In this document: piece after piece, positions 18,013 to 27,878 of the stretch
How positions within the stretch are numbered: the first letter of the stretch is position 1
Layout of the letters: every line of letters starts with the position of its first letter
Origin: an uncultured Geobacteraceae bacterium
GTDB lineage: Bacteria > Desulfobacterota > Desulfuromonadia > Geobacterales > Pseudopelobacteraceae
DNA: 49,227 nucleotides
Reading direction: 5' to 3'
NCBI GenBank assembly: GCA_903845365.1
Contig: CAIMXI010000266.1
Coordinates: 1-49,227 of the forward strand
Made by a program: the position numbers and the translations under genes
Notes under the pieces: model-generated
What the model saw: only the letters and a program-made list of their open reading frames with translations
What the model was told of the DNA's origin: nothing
Database searches by the model: none

Positions 18013-20763
18013 TTAAAGTTTTGTAGCTATTTTTTCCATCTCAAATGCTTCGATAATATCATCTATCTTGATGTCATTATAATTCTCGAGACCGATTCCG
18101 CATTCGTAACCGGTGGCAACTTCTTTGACATCATCTTTAAAGCGGCGCAGTGATGACATTTTACCTTCATACACGACAACATTATCACGTAGCAGCCGAA
18201 CCTGCGCGTTACGCACCATTTTGCCATCGGTAACATAGCAACCGGCAACATTGCCGAATTTCGGTACGCTGAAAACGTCACGTATCACAACACGGCCAAG
18301 GAATTTCTCCTTGAAGGTCGGATCCAGCAGCCCTTCCATAGCTTTTTTAACATCTTCAACGGCATCATAAATAATGCTGTAAAGCCTGATATCAACACCT
18401 TCGCGCTCTGCATGTCCCTGTGCCTTAATTTCAGGGCGGACATTAAAACCGATGATAACCGCATTTGAAGCAGCAGCCAGATTGACATCAGTCTCGGTAA
18501 TAGCACCGACAGCGGAGTGAATTACGTTCAGACGTACCGCTTCTGTAGACAACTTCCGCAGCGTTTCACTGACAGCCTCAACAGAACCCTGAACATCGCC
18601 TTTGACGACGACATTGAGATCCTTGACTTCGCCGCTCTGAATCCGCTTATAGAGATCTTCCAGCGACAGCTTGGTATGTTTGGCAAATTCAACTTCCCGC
18701 TGTTTGATCTGACGTAGCGTGGCAATTTCCTTGGCCTGTTTTTCATCTTTCATAGCCACAAAAATATCACCCGCATTGGGTACTCCAGACAATCCTACCA
18801 ACTCAACCGGCATGGATGGTCCTGCCTCCGTAACCTTTTCACCTCGATCATTCTGCATAGCCCTGACACGACCCGAGTGAACGCCTACAACACAATAGTC
18901 TCCGGTTTTAACAGTACCCTCCTGCACCAGTACGGTGGCAACCGGACCACGACCCTTGTCAAGCCTCCCTTCAACAATGGTGCCCTTCGCCAGTTTGTTT
19001 GGATTAGCTGTCAACTCCATTAAGTCGGCCTGAAGCAGGATCATCTCCAGCAATCCCTCTAAATTGGTGCGCTGTTTTGCAGAAACTTCCACCATCGTGA
19101 CATCGCCCCCCCAATCGGATGAGACGACCCCCTGATCGGTTAACTCCTGCTTGACCCGATCAGGTTTTGAACCAGGCTTATCAATTTTATTAATAGCAAC
19201 AATGATTGGCACATCGGCAGCTTTGGCGTGATTAATCGCTTCCTTGGTCTGCGGCATTACCCCGTCGTCAGCAGCGACAACGAGAACGACAATATCGGTG
19301 ACCTTGGCACCACGGGCACGCATGGCGGTAAACGCTTCATGGCCTGGTGTATCAAGAAAAGTTATTTTACGGCCGTTCAATTCAACGTCATACGCACCGA
19401 TGTGCTGCGTGATTCCTCCAGCCTCACCAGCTATGACGTTTGTTTCACGAATGGCGTCAAGCAGTGAAGTCTTGCCGTGATCGACATGCCCCATAATAGT
19501 CACAACCGGAGGCCTTTTTATTAATGTTTCGGGAGCGTCAACGGTAGACTCCAGTATTTCGTCAAGGTCAACCGCGACATTTTCGACTTCATAATCGTAC
19601 TCTGACGCCAGAATAACGGAAGTATCGTAATCCAACTGATGATTTATGGTAACCATCATACCCATTTTCATCAGCGACTTTATAAGATCATTTGCCTTGA
19701 TCCCGAGACGCTTGGCAAGCTCTCCGACCGAAATACTTTCCGATATTTTAATGATTCGCTTGATCGCCTTCGGTACGGTTATTTCAGTTTTGTTAGTGTT
19801 GGGAACCTGCACCTTGCCACCGCGCTTCTTCGATCCTTTATACGCCGGATCAAAAGCACGTTCCCGCTTTTCAATAATTTCATTTTTGCGCGGCTGCTCT
19901 TTCTTCTTTGCCGGCGGAGCACCCTTCTTGGCACCCTTACCGGCGTCACCGTAGCCGGAACCGCCATCTTTTTTCCCGACACCACGTCTATTGTCGCCGC
20001 CAGGATGACCCTCCGGCACAAGCTGTACCTGCTTCATGCGGGAGCGATCAAGTTCCGTCGGCGGAGCAGATGGCGTTGTTGTTACAGGCTTTTTCTGGTC
20101 GTAACCGGGCGACGGACGCCTTGTATCAGCGCCAGGTGCGGGCCTTCTCTGGTCTGCGACGGCAGGTGCCGGTCTTCTCTGATCTGTGGCAGCGGGGGCA
20201 GGTCTGCGCTGCTGAGCCTGATCCTGAACCGGACGCTGTGGCGCGGTTCGCGGAGCAACAGGAGTCTCTTTGGTAACAACCCTGGTAGCACGATTCGTTA
20301 CCCCGTGAATCTCTACCATGCCAAGAATTCTGGCCTGATTAAGGCTCGCTTTCACCGGCTCCACCGGTTTCTCCGTCCGTGGTGGCTGCTCCGAAGGCTT
20401 AACAGTAACGACAGCGTTATCTTCTGCTGTACGCGCCGCTACAGGTGGCACACCAGCAGCCGTCTCAGCTACAGCCAGAGTCACAGGATCCTGTGCCGCT
20501 GCAGGAGCAACCGAAGCATCTGATCCTGCCTCGTTCTCTGTCGGAACTACTTTAGCTCTGCGACGAATGATATTTGATGCGACCCTGATCTCATTAGTTC
20601 CGGTATCTTTATGCTGGGGGGCTGTCAAACGCGCCACGACTCCTTCATCGACTTGCGATGTAGCCGTTTTTGCGTCAACACCAATTTCTTTAAGTCTGGC
20701 AATCGCCTCTTTTGGTTCAATACCCAGCGTTTTTGCCAAACTACCCACATTAATTTTGCCCAT
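18013..20763 (-). CDS. infB: Translation initiation factor IF-2
   Basis: This GTPase delivers initiator tRNA to the 30S subunit. It has 916 residues. The small IF2-N domain is followed by a long disordered linker (about 60-300) rich in Pro, Arg, Gln and Ala, with tandem QRRPAPA units (about 195-225). A second IF2-N domain ([18 protein letters not shown]) follows. The G domain shows [21 protein letters not shown] and NKIDKPG, and the C-terminal C1/C2 domains are complete. GGGGGAGG is the ribosome site. The linker repeats are the only variable element. Confidence 0.97.
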   Translation of the reverse strand: MGKINVGSLAKTLGIEPKEAIARLKEIGVDAKTATSQVDEGVVARLTAPQHKDTGTNEIRVASNIIRRRAKVVPTENEAGSDASVAPAAAQDPVTLAVAETAAGVPPVAARTAEDNAVVTVKPSEQPPRTEKPVEPVKASLNQARILGMVEIHGVTNRATRVVTKETPVAPRTAPQRPVQDQAQQRRPAPAATDQRRPAPAVADQRRPAPGADTRRPSPGYDQKKPVTTTPSAPPTELDRSRMKQVQLVPEGHPGGDNRRGVGKKDGGSGYGDAGKGAKKGAPPAKKKEQPRKNEIIEKRERAFDPAYKGSKKRGGKVQVPNTNKTEITVPKAIKRIIKISESISVGELAKRLGIKANDLIKSLMKMGMMVTINHQLDYDTSVILASEYDYEVENVAVDLDEILESTVDAPETLIKRPPVVTIMGHVDHGKTSLLDAIRETNVIAGEAGGITQHIGAYDVELNGRKITFLDTPGHEAFTAMRARGAKVTDIVVLVVAADDGVMPQTKEAINHAKAADVPIIVAINKIDKPGSKPDRVKQELTDQGVVSSDWGGDVTMVEVSAKQRTNLEGLLEMILLQADLMELTANPNKLAKGTIVEGRLDKGRGPVATVLVQEGTVKTGDYCVVGVHSGRVRAMQNDRGEKVTEAGPSMPVELVGLSGVPNAGDIFVAMKDEKQAKEIATLRQIKQREVEFAKHTKLSLEDLYKRIQSGEVKDLNVVVKGDVQGSVEAVSETLRKLSTEAVRLNVIHSAVGAITETDVNLAAASNAVIIGFNVRPEIKAQGHAEREGVDIRLYSIIYDAVEDVKKAMEGLLDPTFKEKFLGRVVIRDVFSVPKFGNVAGCYVTDGKMVRNAQVRLLRDNVVVYEGKMSSLRRFKDDVKEVATGYECGIGLENYNDIKIDDIIEAFEMEKIATKL

Positions 20764-20768
20764 ATTTT

Positions 20769-21371
20769 CTATACCTCCCCCAGGAAGTTTGTGTATCTGT
20801 CAATTGCCTTCTCCAACTGCGCCACAAAACCGCCTGATGCTACAGCGATCGCACTTCTGGGCGCCTTACCCAGGATCAGCCCTAAATCATCTTTTGATAA
20901 CACAGTTCTGTGCGAGATCTGGTGCACCGTTGCCGTTTGTATGATTTTATCGCCGATTGCTTCTGAAACATCCTCTGCAACAATAACTAAACCCGGTTTT
21001 TTCTTAGCCCTTGCTGCGTCAATAACCATTGAACTACCGGCGGTTATCGATCCCGCTTTATTTGCCAATCCGATCAATCCGATAATGCGATCATGCAGTA
21101 GCAGCCGAATATACTCAATGAACTGCTCAGCCGGCATTACGGTAACATCGTGCTTGAAAGCGCGTTTAAACTGTCTCTGTGCAATAGCAGAAGTCAGGCA
21201 GCGCCTGTCGATGCAGGTATAAGCGCCTCTACCGGGCAGACGATTTTCCAGATCCGGAAGAATTTCCATATCAGGTGTCCGGACAAAACGGATCAACAGG
21301 TTCTTCTCTTTGCTGGTTCTGCAGCCGAGACAGCTTCGCTGCGGTGATTCAGCAGTACATCTGGGGTTCAT
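20769..21371 (-). CDS. Fused YlxR (RnpM-type) and L7Ae-like RNA-binding protein
   Basis: This 200-residue protein joins two RNA-binding modules. Residues 10-85 match YlxR/DUF448 ([29 protein letters not shown]). Residues 90-190 match the L7Ae/L30e/YlxQ fold ([28 protein letters not shown]). In Bacillus the two are separate genes, ylxR and ylxQ, in the same nusA-infB position; YlxR homologues there bind RNase P RNA. The fusion is common in deltaproteobacterial-type genomes. Its place between nusA and infB supports a role in RNA processing or translation. Confidence 0.85.
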   Translation of the reverse strand: MNPRCTAESPQRSCLGCRTSKEKNLLIRFVRTPDMEILPDLENRLPGRGAYTCIDRRCLTSAIAQRQFKRAFKHDVTVMPAEQFIEYIRLLLHDRIIGLIGLANKAGSITAGSSMVIDAARAKKKPGLVIVAEDVSEAIGDKIIQTATVHQISHRTVLSKDDLGLILGKAPRSAIAVASGGFVAQLEKAIDRYTNFLGEV

Positions 21372-21379
21372 ATCCCTGA

Positions 21380-22567
21380 TTACCCGGTAATAATTTCAGC
21401 AGCATTTTCAACGGCAACAGCTTCCAGCTCCGGAGCAACATCTGCGATAACAGCGGCATCGACGACTGCAGCATCAGTATTATCAGCGTCAGTGCCATCA
21501 AAAGAGGAGAATTCCTGCCTCTCTGATTCGGCGACTTTTGATTCACTCTTGATATCAATCCGGCACCCGGTCAGACGGGCAGCCAGGCTGACATTCTGAC
21601 CGCGTTTACCAATAGCGAGGGAGAGCTGATCGTCTGCGACAATAATTTCCAGGGCGCGTTTTTCCTCATCTACAAAAACTTTCGATACCTGAGCAGGTGA
21701 AAGGGCATTACACGCAAAACGGGCAATATCCTCCGACCAGGGAATAATATCAATTTTTTCACCACGCAATTCAGAAACAACATTTTGAACACGCGCGCCA
21801 CGCATACCTACACAGGCACCGACCGGATCAACATCACGATCATTTGACGATACTGCGATTTTGGCACGGCTGCCGGCATCACGCACAATTGCATTTATTT
21901 CAACAATTCCTTCAGCTATCTCCGGCACTTCAGCCTCAAACAGCTTGGCGAGCATACTAGGATGAGTTCGCGAAAGCATTATCTGCGGACCTTTGGTGGT
22001 CATCCGAATGTCGGTGATAATAGCCCGAATACGATCACCGGGACGATATACTTCACGCGGCATCTGTTCTTTGGCAGGGAGAACAGCCTCAGCACGACCA
22101 AGATCGATAAGGAGTTCTCCTTTTTCAAAGCGACGCACCATACCGGTAATTACTTCCCAGATACGATCACTGTATTCATTATAAATAGTTTCTCGCTCGG
22201 CATCGCGAACTTTCTGAATAATAACCTGCTTCGCCGTTTGAGCAGCAATGCGGCTGAAGCTGCTGGAATCAAGTTTTTCACCAAGCGAATCACCTATTTC
22301 AGCTTCCGGATCAATTTCGTGTGCCTCTTCAAGACCAATTTCTTTATAGGAATCTTCGACCTCTTCAACGACCGTGACAAATTCAAAAAGCTCAACTTCT
22401 CCAGATTCATTATTGTAATGGGCTTCAAGATCACGGGTATTGCGATATTTTTTATTGGCAGCAGTCAAAACTGCCTGTTCCATAGCTTCAAGAACGACAA
22501 GGCGGTCAATGCCCTTCTCTTTTACAAGTTGGTCGATTGCATGTTTGAGATTAATGATTGTATCCAC
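21380..22567 (-). CDS. nusA: Transcription termination/antitermination factor NusA
   Basis: This factor binds RNA polymerase and nascent RNA to modulate pausing, termination and antitermination. It has 395 residues: an N-terminal polymerase-binding domain (about 1-130), an S1 domain (about 135-200, with EKGELLIDLGRAEAVL), KH1 and KH2 (VGACVGMRGARVQNVV, AIGKRGQNVSLAARL), then an acidic, Ala/Val-rich tail of about 55 residues. The tail replaces the acidic repeats of enterobacterial NusA. The start is a GTG 8 bases after AAGGAG. Confidence 0.96.
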   Translation of the reverse strand: MDTIINLKHAIDQLVKEKGIDRLVVLEAMEQAVLTAANKKYRNTRDLEAHYNNESGEVELFEFVTVVEEVEDSYKEIGLEEAHEIDPEAEIGDSLGEKLDSSSFSRIAAQTAKQVIIQKVRDAERETIYNEYSDRIWEVITGMVRRFEKGELLIDLGRAEAVLPAKEQMPREVYRPGDRIRAIITDIRMTTKGPQIMLSRTHPSMLAKLFEAEVPEIAEGIVEINAIVRDAGSRAKIAVSSNDRDVDPVGACVGMRGARVQNVVSELRGEKIDIIPWSEDIARFACNALSPAQVSKVFVDEEKRALEIIVADDQLSLAIGKRGQNVSLAARLTGCRIDIKSESKVAESERQEFSSFDGTDADNTDAAVVDAAVIADVAPELEAVAVENAAEIITG

Positions 22568-22606
22568 GATTACTTCTCCTTACCGGTCATATAGGAAGTT
22601 TACTGA

Positions 22607-23092
22607 TTAGAGTTCGAATTCAAGGTTGGCTTTTGCAATACGCTCAATCGGTATAGAAGCACTCTGCCCCTCGTTAAGTGTCATCTTCACGATACCATCG
22701 ACTAGTCCTTCAAGTTTTCCCAGAAAAGTTTTACGTTTATTACCACTATCATCAAGAAAAGGCTGATAGGTACGAACCTTAATAAGACGCCCCACAAAAC
22801 GGTCATAATCAGCCTGTTTTTTAAGTGGGCGATCGAGACCAGGCGACGATACCTCCAATGTATAGTTGCAGGCAATGACATCTTCTACATCAAGAATCAG
22901 AGACAGCTCACGACTGACTCCTGCGCAGTCATCAAGCGTTACACCGCCATCTTTATCGATAAACAGACGCAGAACCGCATCAGGTCCGACTCGTCCGAAT
23001 TCAATGTCAACCAGCTCAAGCCCCATTGACTCAAGTATCGGCTGAGCAAAACCGGTGACGATAGAACAGGTATCTTCTTTTTGAATAGCCAT
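22607..23092 (-). CDS. rimP: Ribosome maturation factor RimP
   Basis: This assembly factor for the 30S subunit has 161 residues. Its two-domain pattern is clear: GLELVDIEFGRVGPDAVLRLFIDKDGGVTLDDC, then VEDVIACNYTLEVSSPGLDRPLKKQADYDRFVG. It is the first gene of the superoperon, ahead of nusA. The ribosome site is weak, and the leader upstream carries a terminator-like hairpin. Confidence 0.94.
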   Translation of the reverse strand: MAIQKEDTCSIVTGFAQPILESMGLELVDIEFGRVGPDAVLRLFIDKDGGVTLDDCAGVSRELSLILDVEDVIACNYTLEVSSPGLDRPLKKQADYDRFVGRLIKVRTYQPFLDDSGNKRKTFLGKLEGLVDGIVKMTLNEGQSASIPIERIAKANLEFEL

Positions 23093-23145
23093 GCCAATCC
23101 CGATTGGACAGAAATTCTGACGATATTTGATAGGAGCCTGAAGCC

Positions 23146-23181
23146 AAAAGAAAAACCTTTTACCGCTAGAGAGGCAAAAGG
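23146..23181 (-). promoter_or_regulatory. Terminator-like hairpin in the rimP leader (candidate attenuator)
   Basis: On the minus strand CCTTTTGCC (23181-23173) pairs with GGTAAAAGG (23164-23156) around an 8-base loop and is followed by TTTTTCTTTT. That is the anatomy of an intrinsic terminator, but it lies about 55-90 bases before the first gene of the operon. No minus-strand gene is visible just upstream for it to terminate. Flanking GAAGCC and GGCTTC could pair in an alternative form. Confidence 0.55.
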
Positions 23182-23320
23182 CTTCACGTTAATAATTCTT
23201 CCATCAGGTACTAAAAGCTACCCATTCATATACGAAATATATGGCAAGCGCAAGCAAAAAATAAAAATCAATTGCCTAACAAATCAAACTGGATACAATG
23301 CTACCTGAGTCCTGCAAACC

Positions 23321-23643
23321 TTACCACAGCGTCACAGAGTGCACAGAGAAAATATTTAATAATAACAGCGACATTAGTCTTAGAAGTTCTTTGTTTAGCC
23401 GTTCACCTTTTTGGTGATACGTTCTTTTCAAAAAACTCAATTATCCTTGAAAAAGCATTTAGCCGCAAAAAAGCACAAAAAACGCAAGAAATACTTGTGG
23501 TTATTCGATACTATCCACTAACCAAGCGGGTTAAATGTTCACTCACTATAACAGCCTGTTTTTTGTGACTTTTGTGCCTTTTTGTGGCAATGAACTGCCG
23601 TTTTTAGGATTATTCCTCTGTGTTCTCTGTGACTCTGTGGTGG
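23321..23643. repeat. Nested inverted-repeat stretch
   Basis: This stretch between rimP and cobB contains no gene. Its outer arms are CCACAG-GTCACAGAG-type words at 23321-23353 and their reverse complement at 23612-23643. Inner arms are GCAAAAAAGCACAAAAA at 23466-23485 and TTTTGTGCCTTTTTGTGG at 23569-23586. The arms are imperfect. Such CACAGAG and GCACAAAA words are widespread low-complexity repeats; together the arms would form a long cruciform or RNA hairpin. Confidence 0.6.
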
Positions 23644-23693
23644 AAGTGCAGTTTTTAGGTGCTAAAAATAGCGGGTTGAAAGGAGGCGCGACA

Positions 23694-23738
23694 ATGTGTA
23701 CCACGGTTACTGGAATCGCTGAGGGAGCTTCGCTATGA
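23694..23738 (+). CDS. Possible 14-residue leader peptide of cobB
   Basis: A strong ribosome site (AAAGGAGG) precedes an ATG opening a 14-codon frame ([14 protein letters not shown]) whose stop overlaps the cobB start as ATGA. The cobB ATG itself has only a GAGGGAG sequence 10 bases upstream. The short frame could therefore act as a coupling leader. It may also be chance, or the tail of a lost gene. Confidence 0.3.
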   Translation: MCTTVTGIAEGASL

Positions 23739-25189
23739 ACCGGCGAGGCTTCCTCATCGCTGCACCACAGAGCGGCAGCGGCAAAACGACCGTCAGCCTT
23801 GCAATTATGGCTGCGCTGGCAAGACGTGAGGTAACCGTAGCGCCGTTCAAGTGCGGTCCGGACTTTATTGACCCAGGCTATCACCGGGCAGTGACCGGAC
23901 AGCCTTCAATTAACCTTGATGGCTGGATGTGCAGTGAAGAGTTTGTACGGCGCTCTTTTCAGGCAAGTCGGACAAGTCAGACCGGTCAGACAATCGCCAT
24001 CATTGAAGGGGTCATGGGGCTCTTCGACGGCATCGGCGCGTCCAGCAGGGAGGGTAGCAGCGCCCAGATTGCCGCTTTGACCGGAGCGCCGGTAGTTCTG
24101 GTCGTTAATGCACGCGGTATGGCGGCCAGCGCTGCCGCGCTCGTTAAGGGTTTTGCCGGTTTTGATCCACAGATCAGGCTGGCAGGCGTTATCTTTAATA
24201 ACGTCGGAAGCGAGCAGCACAGCGAACTACTAAGAGAGGCGCTATCCACCCATTGTCCAGAAATCCTCTGCTTCGGCTGCATTCCCCGCGACGAGTCACT
24301 GCTAATCCCCTCGCGCAACCTTGGCCTGATAACTGCGGAGGACAATCCGCTCTCGCTAGAGTTCATCGGCAGGCTGGCGGATATGGCGGAGTCCTGTCTG
24401 GATCTGGATCGGCTGATTCAACTGCAAATCCCCCCCTGCCTTTTAACCCAACCCCCCTCATTCCCCTCTTATCAGGGGGGAGGCTTTGAAGTCTCCCCAG
24501 ATAAGGGGAGATTTAGAGGGGTTAGGTTAAAGCAGCAGGGGGGGATTTGCATCGCCGTAGCCCGAGACGCCGCGTTCTGCTTTATGTACGAAGATAATTT
24601 GCGCCTGCTGAAGGAGGCCGGTGCAGAGCTGATCTTTTTTTCCCCACTGCATGACACCGCCCTGCCCGCCTCTGTTCATGGCGTATATCTGCCGGGGGGC
24701 TACCCGGAGCTGTATGCTGAAATGCTGCATGTCAACGTCGGTATGAAAGAGTCCATTCGTGCTGCCATAGCGGCGGATATGCCGGTATATGCTGAATGCG
24801 GCGGCTTTATCTATCTGACTCTGGGAATTGATGGTTCCGCTGAGCAACCGTCAGCCGATTTTGTCGGGCTGTTTCCGGTGCGCTGCCGCATGCTCCCGCG
24901 CCGCAAGGCGCTTGGCTATCGCCAGGTTGAACTGATGCAAAACTGCATCATTGGTGCAGAGGGGACGGTTGTTCGTGGCCATGAATTTCACTATTCGGAG
25001 ATCGGCGTCATGCCAGAAGAGGTCAGGCGCTGTTATGAAGTATCCCGGCGGGGGGAGTTGATGGGCATGGAGGGGTTTCAAATCCGCAACTGCCTTGCCT
25101 CCTACATCCATCTGCATTTTGGCAGCAATCCGGAGATTGCCGCAGCGTTTGTGGCCGCATGCCGTTTATATAACGATCAATATTCATAA
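23735..25189 (+). CDS. cobB: Cobyrinate a,c-diamide synthase
   Basis: This glutamine- and ATP-dependent enzyme amidates the a and c side chains of cobyrinate (CbiA in the anaerobic naming, CobB in the aerobic). The 484 residues show an N-terminal DTBS-like ATPase domain with the P-loop [11 protein letters not shown] and [12 protein letters not shown], and a C-terminal class I glutamine amidotransferase domain with the nucleophile cysteine in [10 protein letters not shown] and the histidine in [10 protein letters not shown]. Residues 230-272 between the domains derive from a palindromic DNA element inserted in frame. No other cobalamin gene is in the window. The 3' end overlaps the convergent pilX gene by 13 bases. 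Confidence 0.93.
   Translation: MNRRGFLIAAPQSGSGKTTVSLAIMAALARREVTVAPFKCGPDFIDPGYHRAVTGQPSINLDGWMCSEEFVRRSFQASRTSQTGQTIAIIEGVMGLFDGIGASSREGSSAQIAALTGAPVVLVVNARGMAASAAALVKGFAGFDPQIRLAGVIFNNVGSEQHSELLREALSTHCPEILCFGCIPRDESLLIPSRNLGLITAEDNPLSLEFIGRLADMAESCLDLDRLIQLQIPPCLLTQPPSFPSYQGGGFEVSPDKGRFRGVRLKQQGGICIAVARDAAFCFMYEDNLRLLKEAGAELIFFSPLHDTALPASVHGVYLPGGYPELYAEMLHVNVGMKESIRAAIAADMPVYAECGGFIYLTLGIDGSAEQPSADFVGLFPVRCRMLPRRKALGYRQVELMQNCIIGAEGTVVRGHEFHYSEIGVMPEEVRRCYEVSRRGELMGMEGFQIRNCLASYIHLHFGSNPEIAAAFVAACRLYNDQYS
24424..24550. repeat. Palindromic repeat inserted in frame in cobB
   Basis: The outer arms are 16-bp perfect inverted repeats, GCAAATCCCCCCCTGC (24424-24439) and its complement (24535-24550). 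Inside them, TTTAACCCAACCCC at the left and GGGGTTAGGTTAAA at the right, with CCCCTCTTATC and GATAAGGGG further in, extend the hairpin imperfectly. The element reads through in frame as a Pro/Gly-rich segment ([13 protein letters not shown] and on) in the linker between the two cobB domains. Confidence 0.85.
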
Positions 25190-25800
25190 AGCACAGAAAT
25201 GTTCGACTTTTCGGAAGGATTATTTTTCCGTTCTCCGGTTATTTCGATCCTGTACTGATAGTGCCTCATCTCCGTTGCTGTTCCTGCACTGTTATCCGCA
25301 ACACCGCCTCCTACAAGTTGTGCGTCATTACTCGCATCAGAATATGGGACCCCAGGGACTGTATCAACAATTTTTGCATACACTTTATAGCCAACAGCAT
25401 CCGCTCCGGATAATTCGAACGACATATCAGTGCCTATTTTCGGATTCAATGAGGAATTGCAACTACTCCCCGATGTGCTCCAATTATTGGACGAGTTGGC
25501 CATTTTATTGCGCAGGCAGCTCGAACTGGTAAAACTGGGGCTTAGGGTACTAAACTTACTCTTCAAAACACTGGTAGAAATATTACTGAACAGTTGTGGA
25601 ATTATTGCTTTGGATATAAGTTCAGCACCGCCATAAGATGCATCCAGCACATTTCGATAAGACTTGCGTGAGCCTGTACCCTTAATATTTTCAGTAATAA
25701 GATACATCACGCCCATAATGATGGACAGTGTCAATACCGTCATCATGAGAGCGGTTATTAACGCAACTCCTTTATTATCCAACCTTTTCAGAAAATGCAT
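25177..25800 (-). CDS. pilX: Type IV pilus minor pilin assembly protein PilX
   Basis: This is the last gene of the minor pilin operon; the encoded protein is about 207 residues. A short basic leader ([11 protein letters not shown]) is followed by a hydrophobic N-terminal helix ([23 protein letters not shown]), the layout of PilX-type minor pilins, which often lack the usual glutamate at position 5 as here. The rest is a polar globular domain with several cysteines. I prefer the ATG at 25800 over the TTG at 25806 because GGGGATTGGTG lies just before it. The 3' end overlaps the convergent cobB gene. Confidence 0.8.
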   Translation of the reverse strand: MHFLKRLDNKGVALITALMMTVLTLSIIMGVMYLITENIKGTGSRKSYRNVLDASYGGAELISKAIIPQLFSNISTSVLKSKFSTLSPSFTSSSCLRNKMANSSNNWSTSGSSCNSSLNPKIGTDMSFELSGADAVGYKVYAKIVDTVPGVPYSDASNDAQLVGGGVADNSAGTATEMRHYQYRIEITGERKNNPSEKSNISVLYEY

Positions 25801-25827
25801 CACCAATCCCCAACCGGTTGTTTCTAT

Positions 25828-26994
25828 CTATAAAAGGTTTTTGGGTCGTACAGAAAGCTTGTAAAGCTTCCATCGATAGTTCCGATAATCCGGAAGCGTG
25901 AGATCTACACTTTTTGTAACACCGGTTTCACCAAATTCTCCCACATACATTGCCGTGTTCGTGTTGGTATAATTTTTATCGTATCCGCCGTCCTGTGCAA
26001 GTATATAAACTTTGATCAACTTCAGGCGCATCATAATAGTTTCAGCATCGGTGAGCGGCTGATCCGCAGTAGAGAGTCCTCCGGGGGATTTGCCATCAGC
26101 ATTTGTATAGGTATCCACAGCATAACTGGAAGCATCCGATCCGGTATTCCAGCCGAACACCACCTGCATATCAGCAACACAATCCAGCACCGCTAAGTCT
26201 TGCATAGTGCCGTCACTCTGGTTGAGAATCGATTTATACAGCACACCTGCTGCAGGGGAACATTTGTCCGGGACATCTCCACTGACCCGTTTTACCATAT
26301 AGTCGGCGCGATTAAAGGGGGTGCGAGTTGTGGATGTACTGTCAAGACCGTAATAATAATACTGCATATTCCCGGAATACGTGGCAAATGGAGCCGCATA
26401 TTTAGCATTCGCCTTATAGGCCACCGTGGTATTACTGCCGCTGTAAATCAACTTGCGATACATCTCGTTATTTTTAAAGCTTTGAGTAAGAACCACGACC
26501 CGGTCATTTCGGCTCTCTTTCAGATCGTTCGCACCCCATACTTGTGATGCGGAAGACCCTTTCGCCACTGTCCAGCACTGAGAAGCTGGATTCACGGCAA
26601 CGTTTGTAGCTTTGATAACCAGATAATCCGTTCCGGACAGGACGTCAGATGTCAAATCATTATCGGCGACAATAGCTCGTGGGATACCGTTAGGCGCATC
26701 ATTATAGTTATAGGCCGGGGTAGCGGTAGTCACCGCTTCGGAGTACGTAGGTGATGAAGTATCCACGCCGGTAAAAAGCCCGAATCCGGCTTTTTCCAGA
26801 TCACTTCGTAACATTTCCAAACCTATGACCCCCTGCGTGCTGGAGATCTCACTTTTTGCAAGGGATTTGGCCTTCGGCAACAACGCATTAAATATATTTG
26901 ACGTAATCATTATGACTACAGAAAACAGCACCAGGACTATAAGCTGCTCAATAAGGGTAAAACCCTTATTATTTCTATTTATACAACAACGCAT
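25828..26994 (-). CDS. pilW: Type IV pilus minor pilin PilW
   Basis: This 388-residue minor pilin is thought to sit with PilV, PilX, FimT and PilY1 in the pilus tip/priming complex. It has the type III signal KGFTLIEQ, with the prepilin peptidase site after Gly 11, then a hydrophobic helix (LIVLVLFSVVIMITSNIFNALL) and a large periplasmic domain (SEISSTQGVIGLEMLRSDLEKAGFG). Gene order and spacing (21 bp to pilX, 15 bp from pilV) agree with an operon. Confidence 0.85.
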   Translation of the reverse strand: MRCCINRNNKGFTLIEQLIVLVLFSVVIMITSNIFNALLPKAKSLAKSEISSTQGVIGLEMLRSDLEKAGFGLFTGVDTSSPTYSEAVTTATPAYNYNDAPNGIPRAIVADNDLTSDVLSGTDYLVIKATNVAVNPASQCWTVAKGSSASQVWGANDLKESRNDRVVVLTQSFKNNEMYRKLIYSGSNTTVAYKANAKYAAPFATYSGNMQYYYYGLDSTSTTRTPFNRADYMVKRVSGDVPDKCSPAAGVLYKSILNQSDGTMQDLAVLDCVADMQVVFGWNTGSDASSYAVDTYTNADGKSPGGLSTADQPLTDAETIMMRLKLIKVYILAQDGGYDKNYTNTNTAMYVGEFGETGVTKSVDLTLPDYRNYRWKLYKLSVRPKNLL

Positions 26995-27009
26995 CGTTAT
27001 GATTCTCCG

Positions 27010-27393
27010 CTATTTAACTACTGTCGAAAGGGAGTGATATTTTCGCACTCCTTTATCGCGCCAGGAGACGGTAATTTGGATGTTGGCTGAAGTGTAGGGG
27101 AGCATGATAACTTTGCTGGCAACGGAATAATTTATATATCCAAGCGCAAATGGAACTTGTGTAGTCGTATTGTTGGTGGCCATGCTGGCAACCGGCTTTA
27201 TCCGTTGTGCCTCCATGGCGCTCCCTGCAAGCAAAACGGCGTCATTTCTCAGTTTATTGCTGCGATTATAAGTTATGGCATACCCCAGAGTCTGCATCAA
27301 AGCCATTATTCCAACAGACATTATCAGCATGGCCACCATGACTTCAATCAGTGTAAATCCCGCAACCTTACTGTTTTTGACAGGTAGTCGCAT
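27010..27393 (-). CDS. pilV: Type IV pilus modification/minor pilin PilV
   Basis: This 127-residue minor pilin has the prepilin signal KVAGFTLIEVMVAMLIMSVGIMAL, with cleavage expected after Gly 12. The helix and short domain that follow (LAGSAMEAQRI) fit the PilV family. It overlaps the preceding fimT/gspH gene by 26 bases, so the two are probably translationally coupled. Confidence 0.82.
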   Translation of the reverse strand: MRLPVKNSKVAGFTLIEVMVAMLIMSVGIMALMQTLGYAITYNRSNKLRNDAVLLAGSAMEAQRIKPVASMATNNTTTQVPFALGYINYSVASKVIMLPYTSANIQITVSWRDKGVRKYHSLSTVVK

Positions 27394-27874
27394 TAACCAT
27401 CCTCCCGATGCTGGTACGGGCTGTCTCTACCGAAATGCAGTTAAGTCCGCCACCGTAAAGAACCGGCATTAGCACCAGCTCAGTCGTATTGCTGGTATAT
27501 CCCCGATTGTCGAACTCGATGTAGTCACTGGCTGAATTCAATGTGGTTAAAGTGCTCGATCCGGCGGCTTTCTTCTTCGTCTCCGAAAAATAGTTTGTGG
27601 TGCTGATTGTTATACCTTTGTTTAGGGCCTCGCCATCAGAGCTATACGTCTTATAAACGAACTGGTTTGGGCCAAGTACCAGAGAGCTTCTCAGTTTCTT
27701 CTGCATTGCATTCATGCGCGCAGAGGTAATCAATGAAAGCATTTCTCCAGCCTGCTTTTCGGTATTGGCTTTTGACAGCATCGATGGAAAATTGAGTGTG
27801 GCAATGGACAGCACAATAGCAATCATTGCAATAACTACCATCATCTCAACCAATGTAAAGCCGTCTGAGTTCAA
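27368..27874 (-). CDS. fimT: GspH/FimT-family pseudopilin
   Basis: This 168-residue pseudopilin starts MNSDGFTLVEMMVVIAMIAIVLSIA: a very short leader, prepilin cleavage after Gly 5 and Glu at position 5 of the mature chain. The domain that follows (NTEKQAGEMLSLITSARMNAMQ, late SIGRM) fits GspH/FimT. The start is a TTG preceded by AGGAGC. It lies 4 bases after the pilY1 stop and overlaps pilV. Confidence 0.82.
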   Translation of the reverse strand: MNSDGFTLVEMMVVIAMIAIVLSIATLNFPSMLSKANTEKQAGEMLSLITSARMNAMQKKLRSSLVLGPNQFVYKTYSSDGEALNKGITISTTNYFSETKKKAAGSSTLTTLNSASDYIEFDNRGYTSNTTELVLMPVLYGGGLNCISVETARTSIGRMVNATTCQKQ

Positions 27875-27878
27875 GATG

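Noticed and set aside
20160..20240. CRISPR-like repeats in infB
   Set aside because: The repetition is a coding tandem repeat in the IF-2 linker, with no spacer structure.
23640..23735. Cobalamin riboswitch upstream of cobB
   Set aside because: No B12-box-like sequence is visible, and the space before the gene is taken by the inverted-repeat stretch and the short leader frame.
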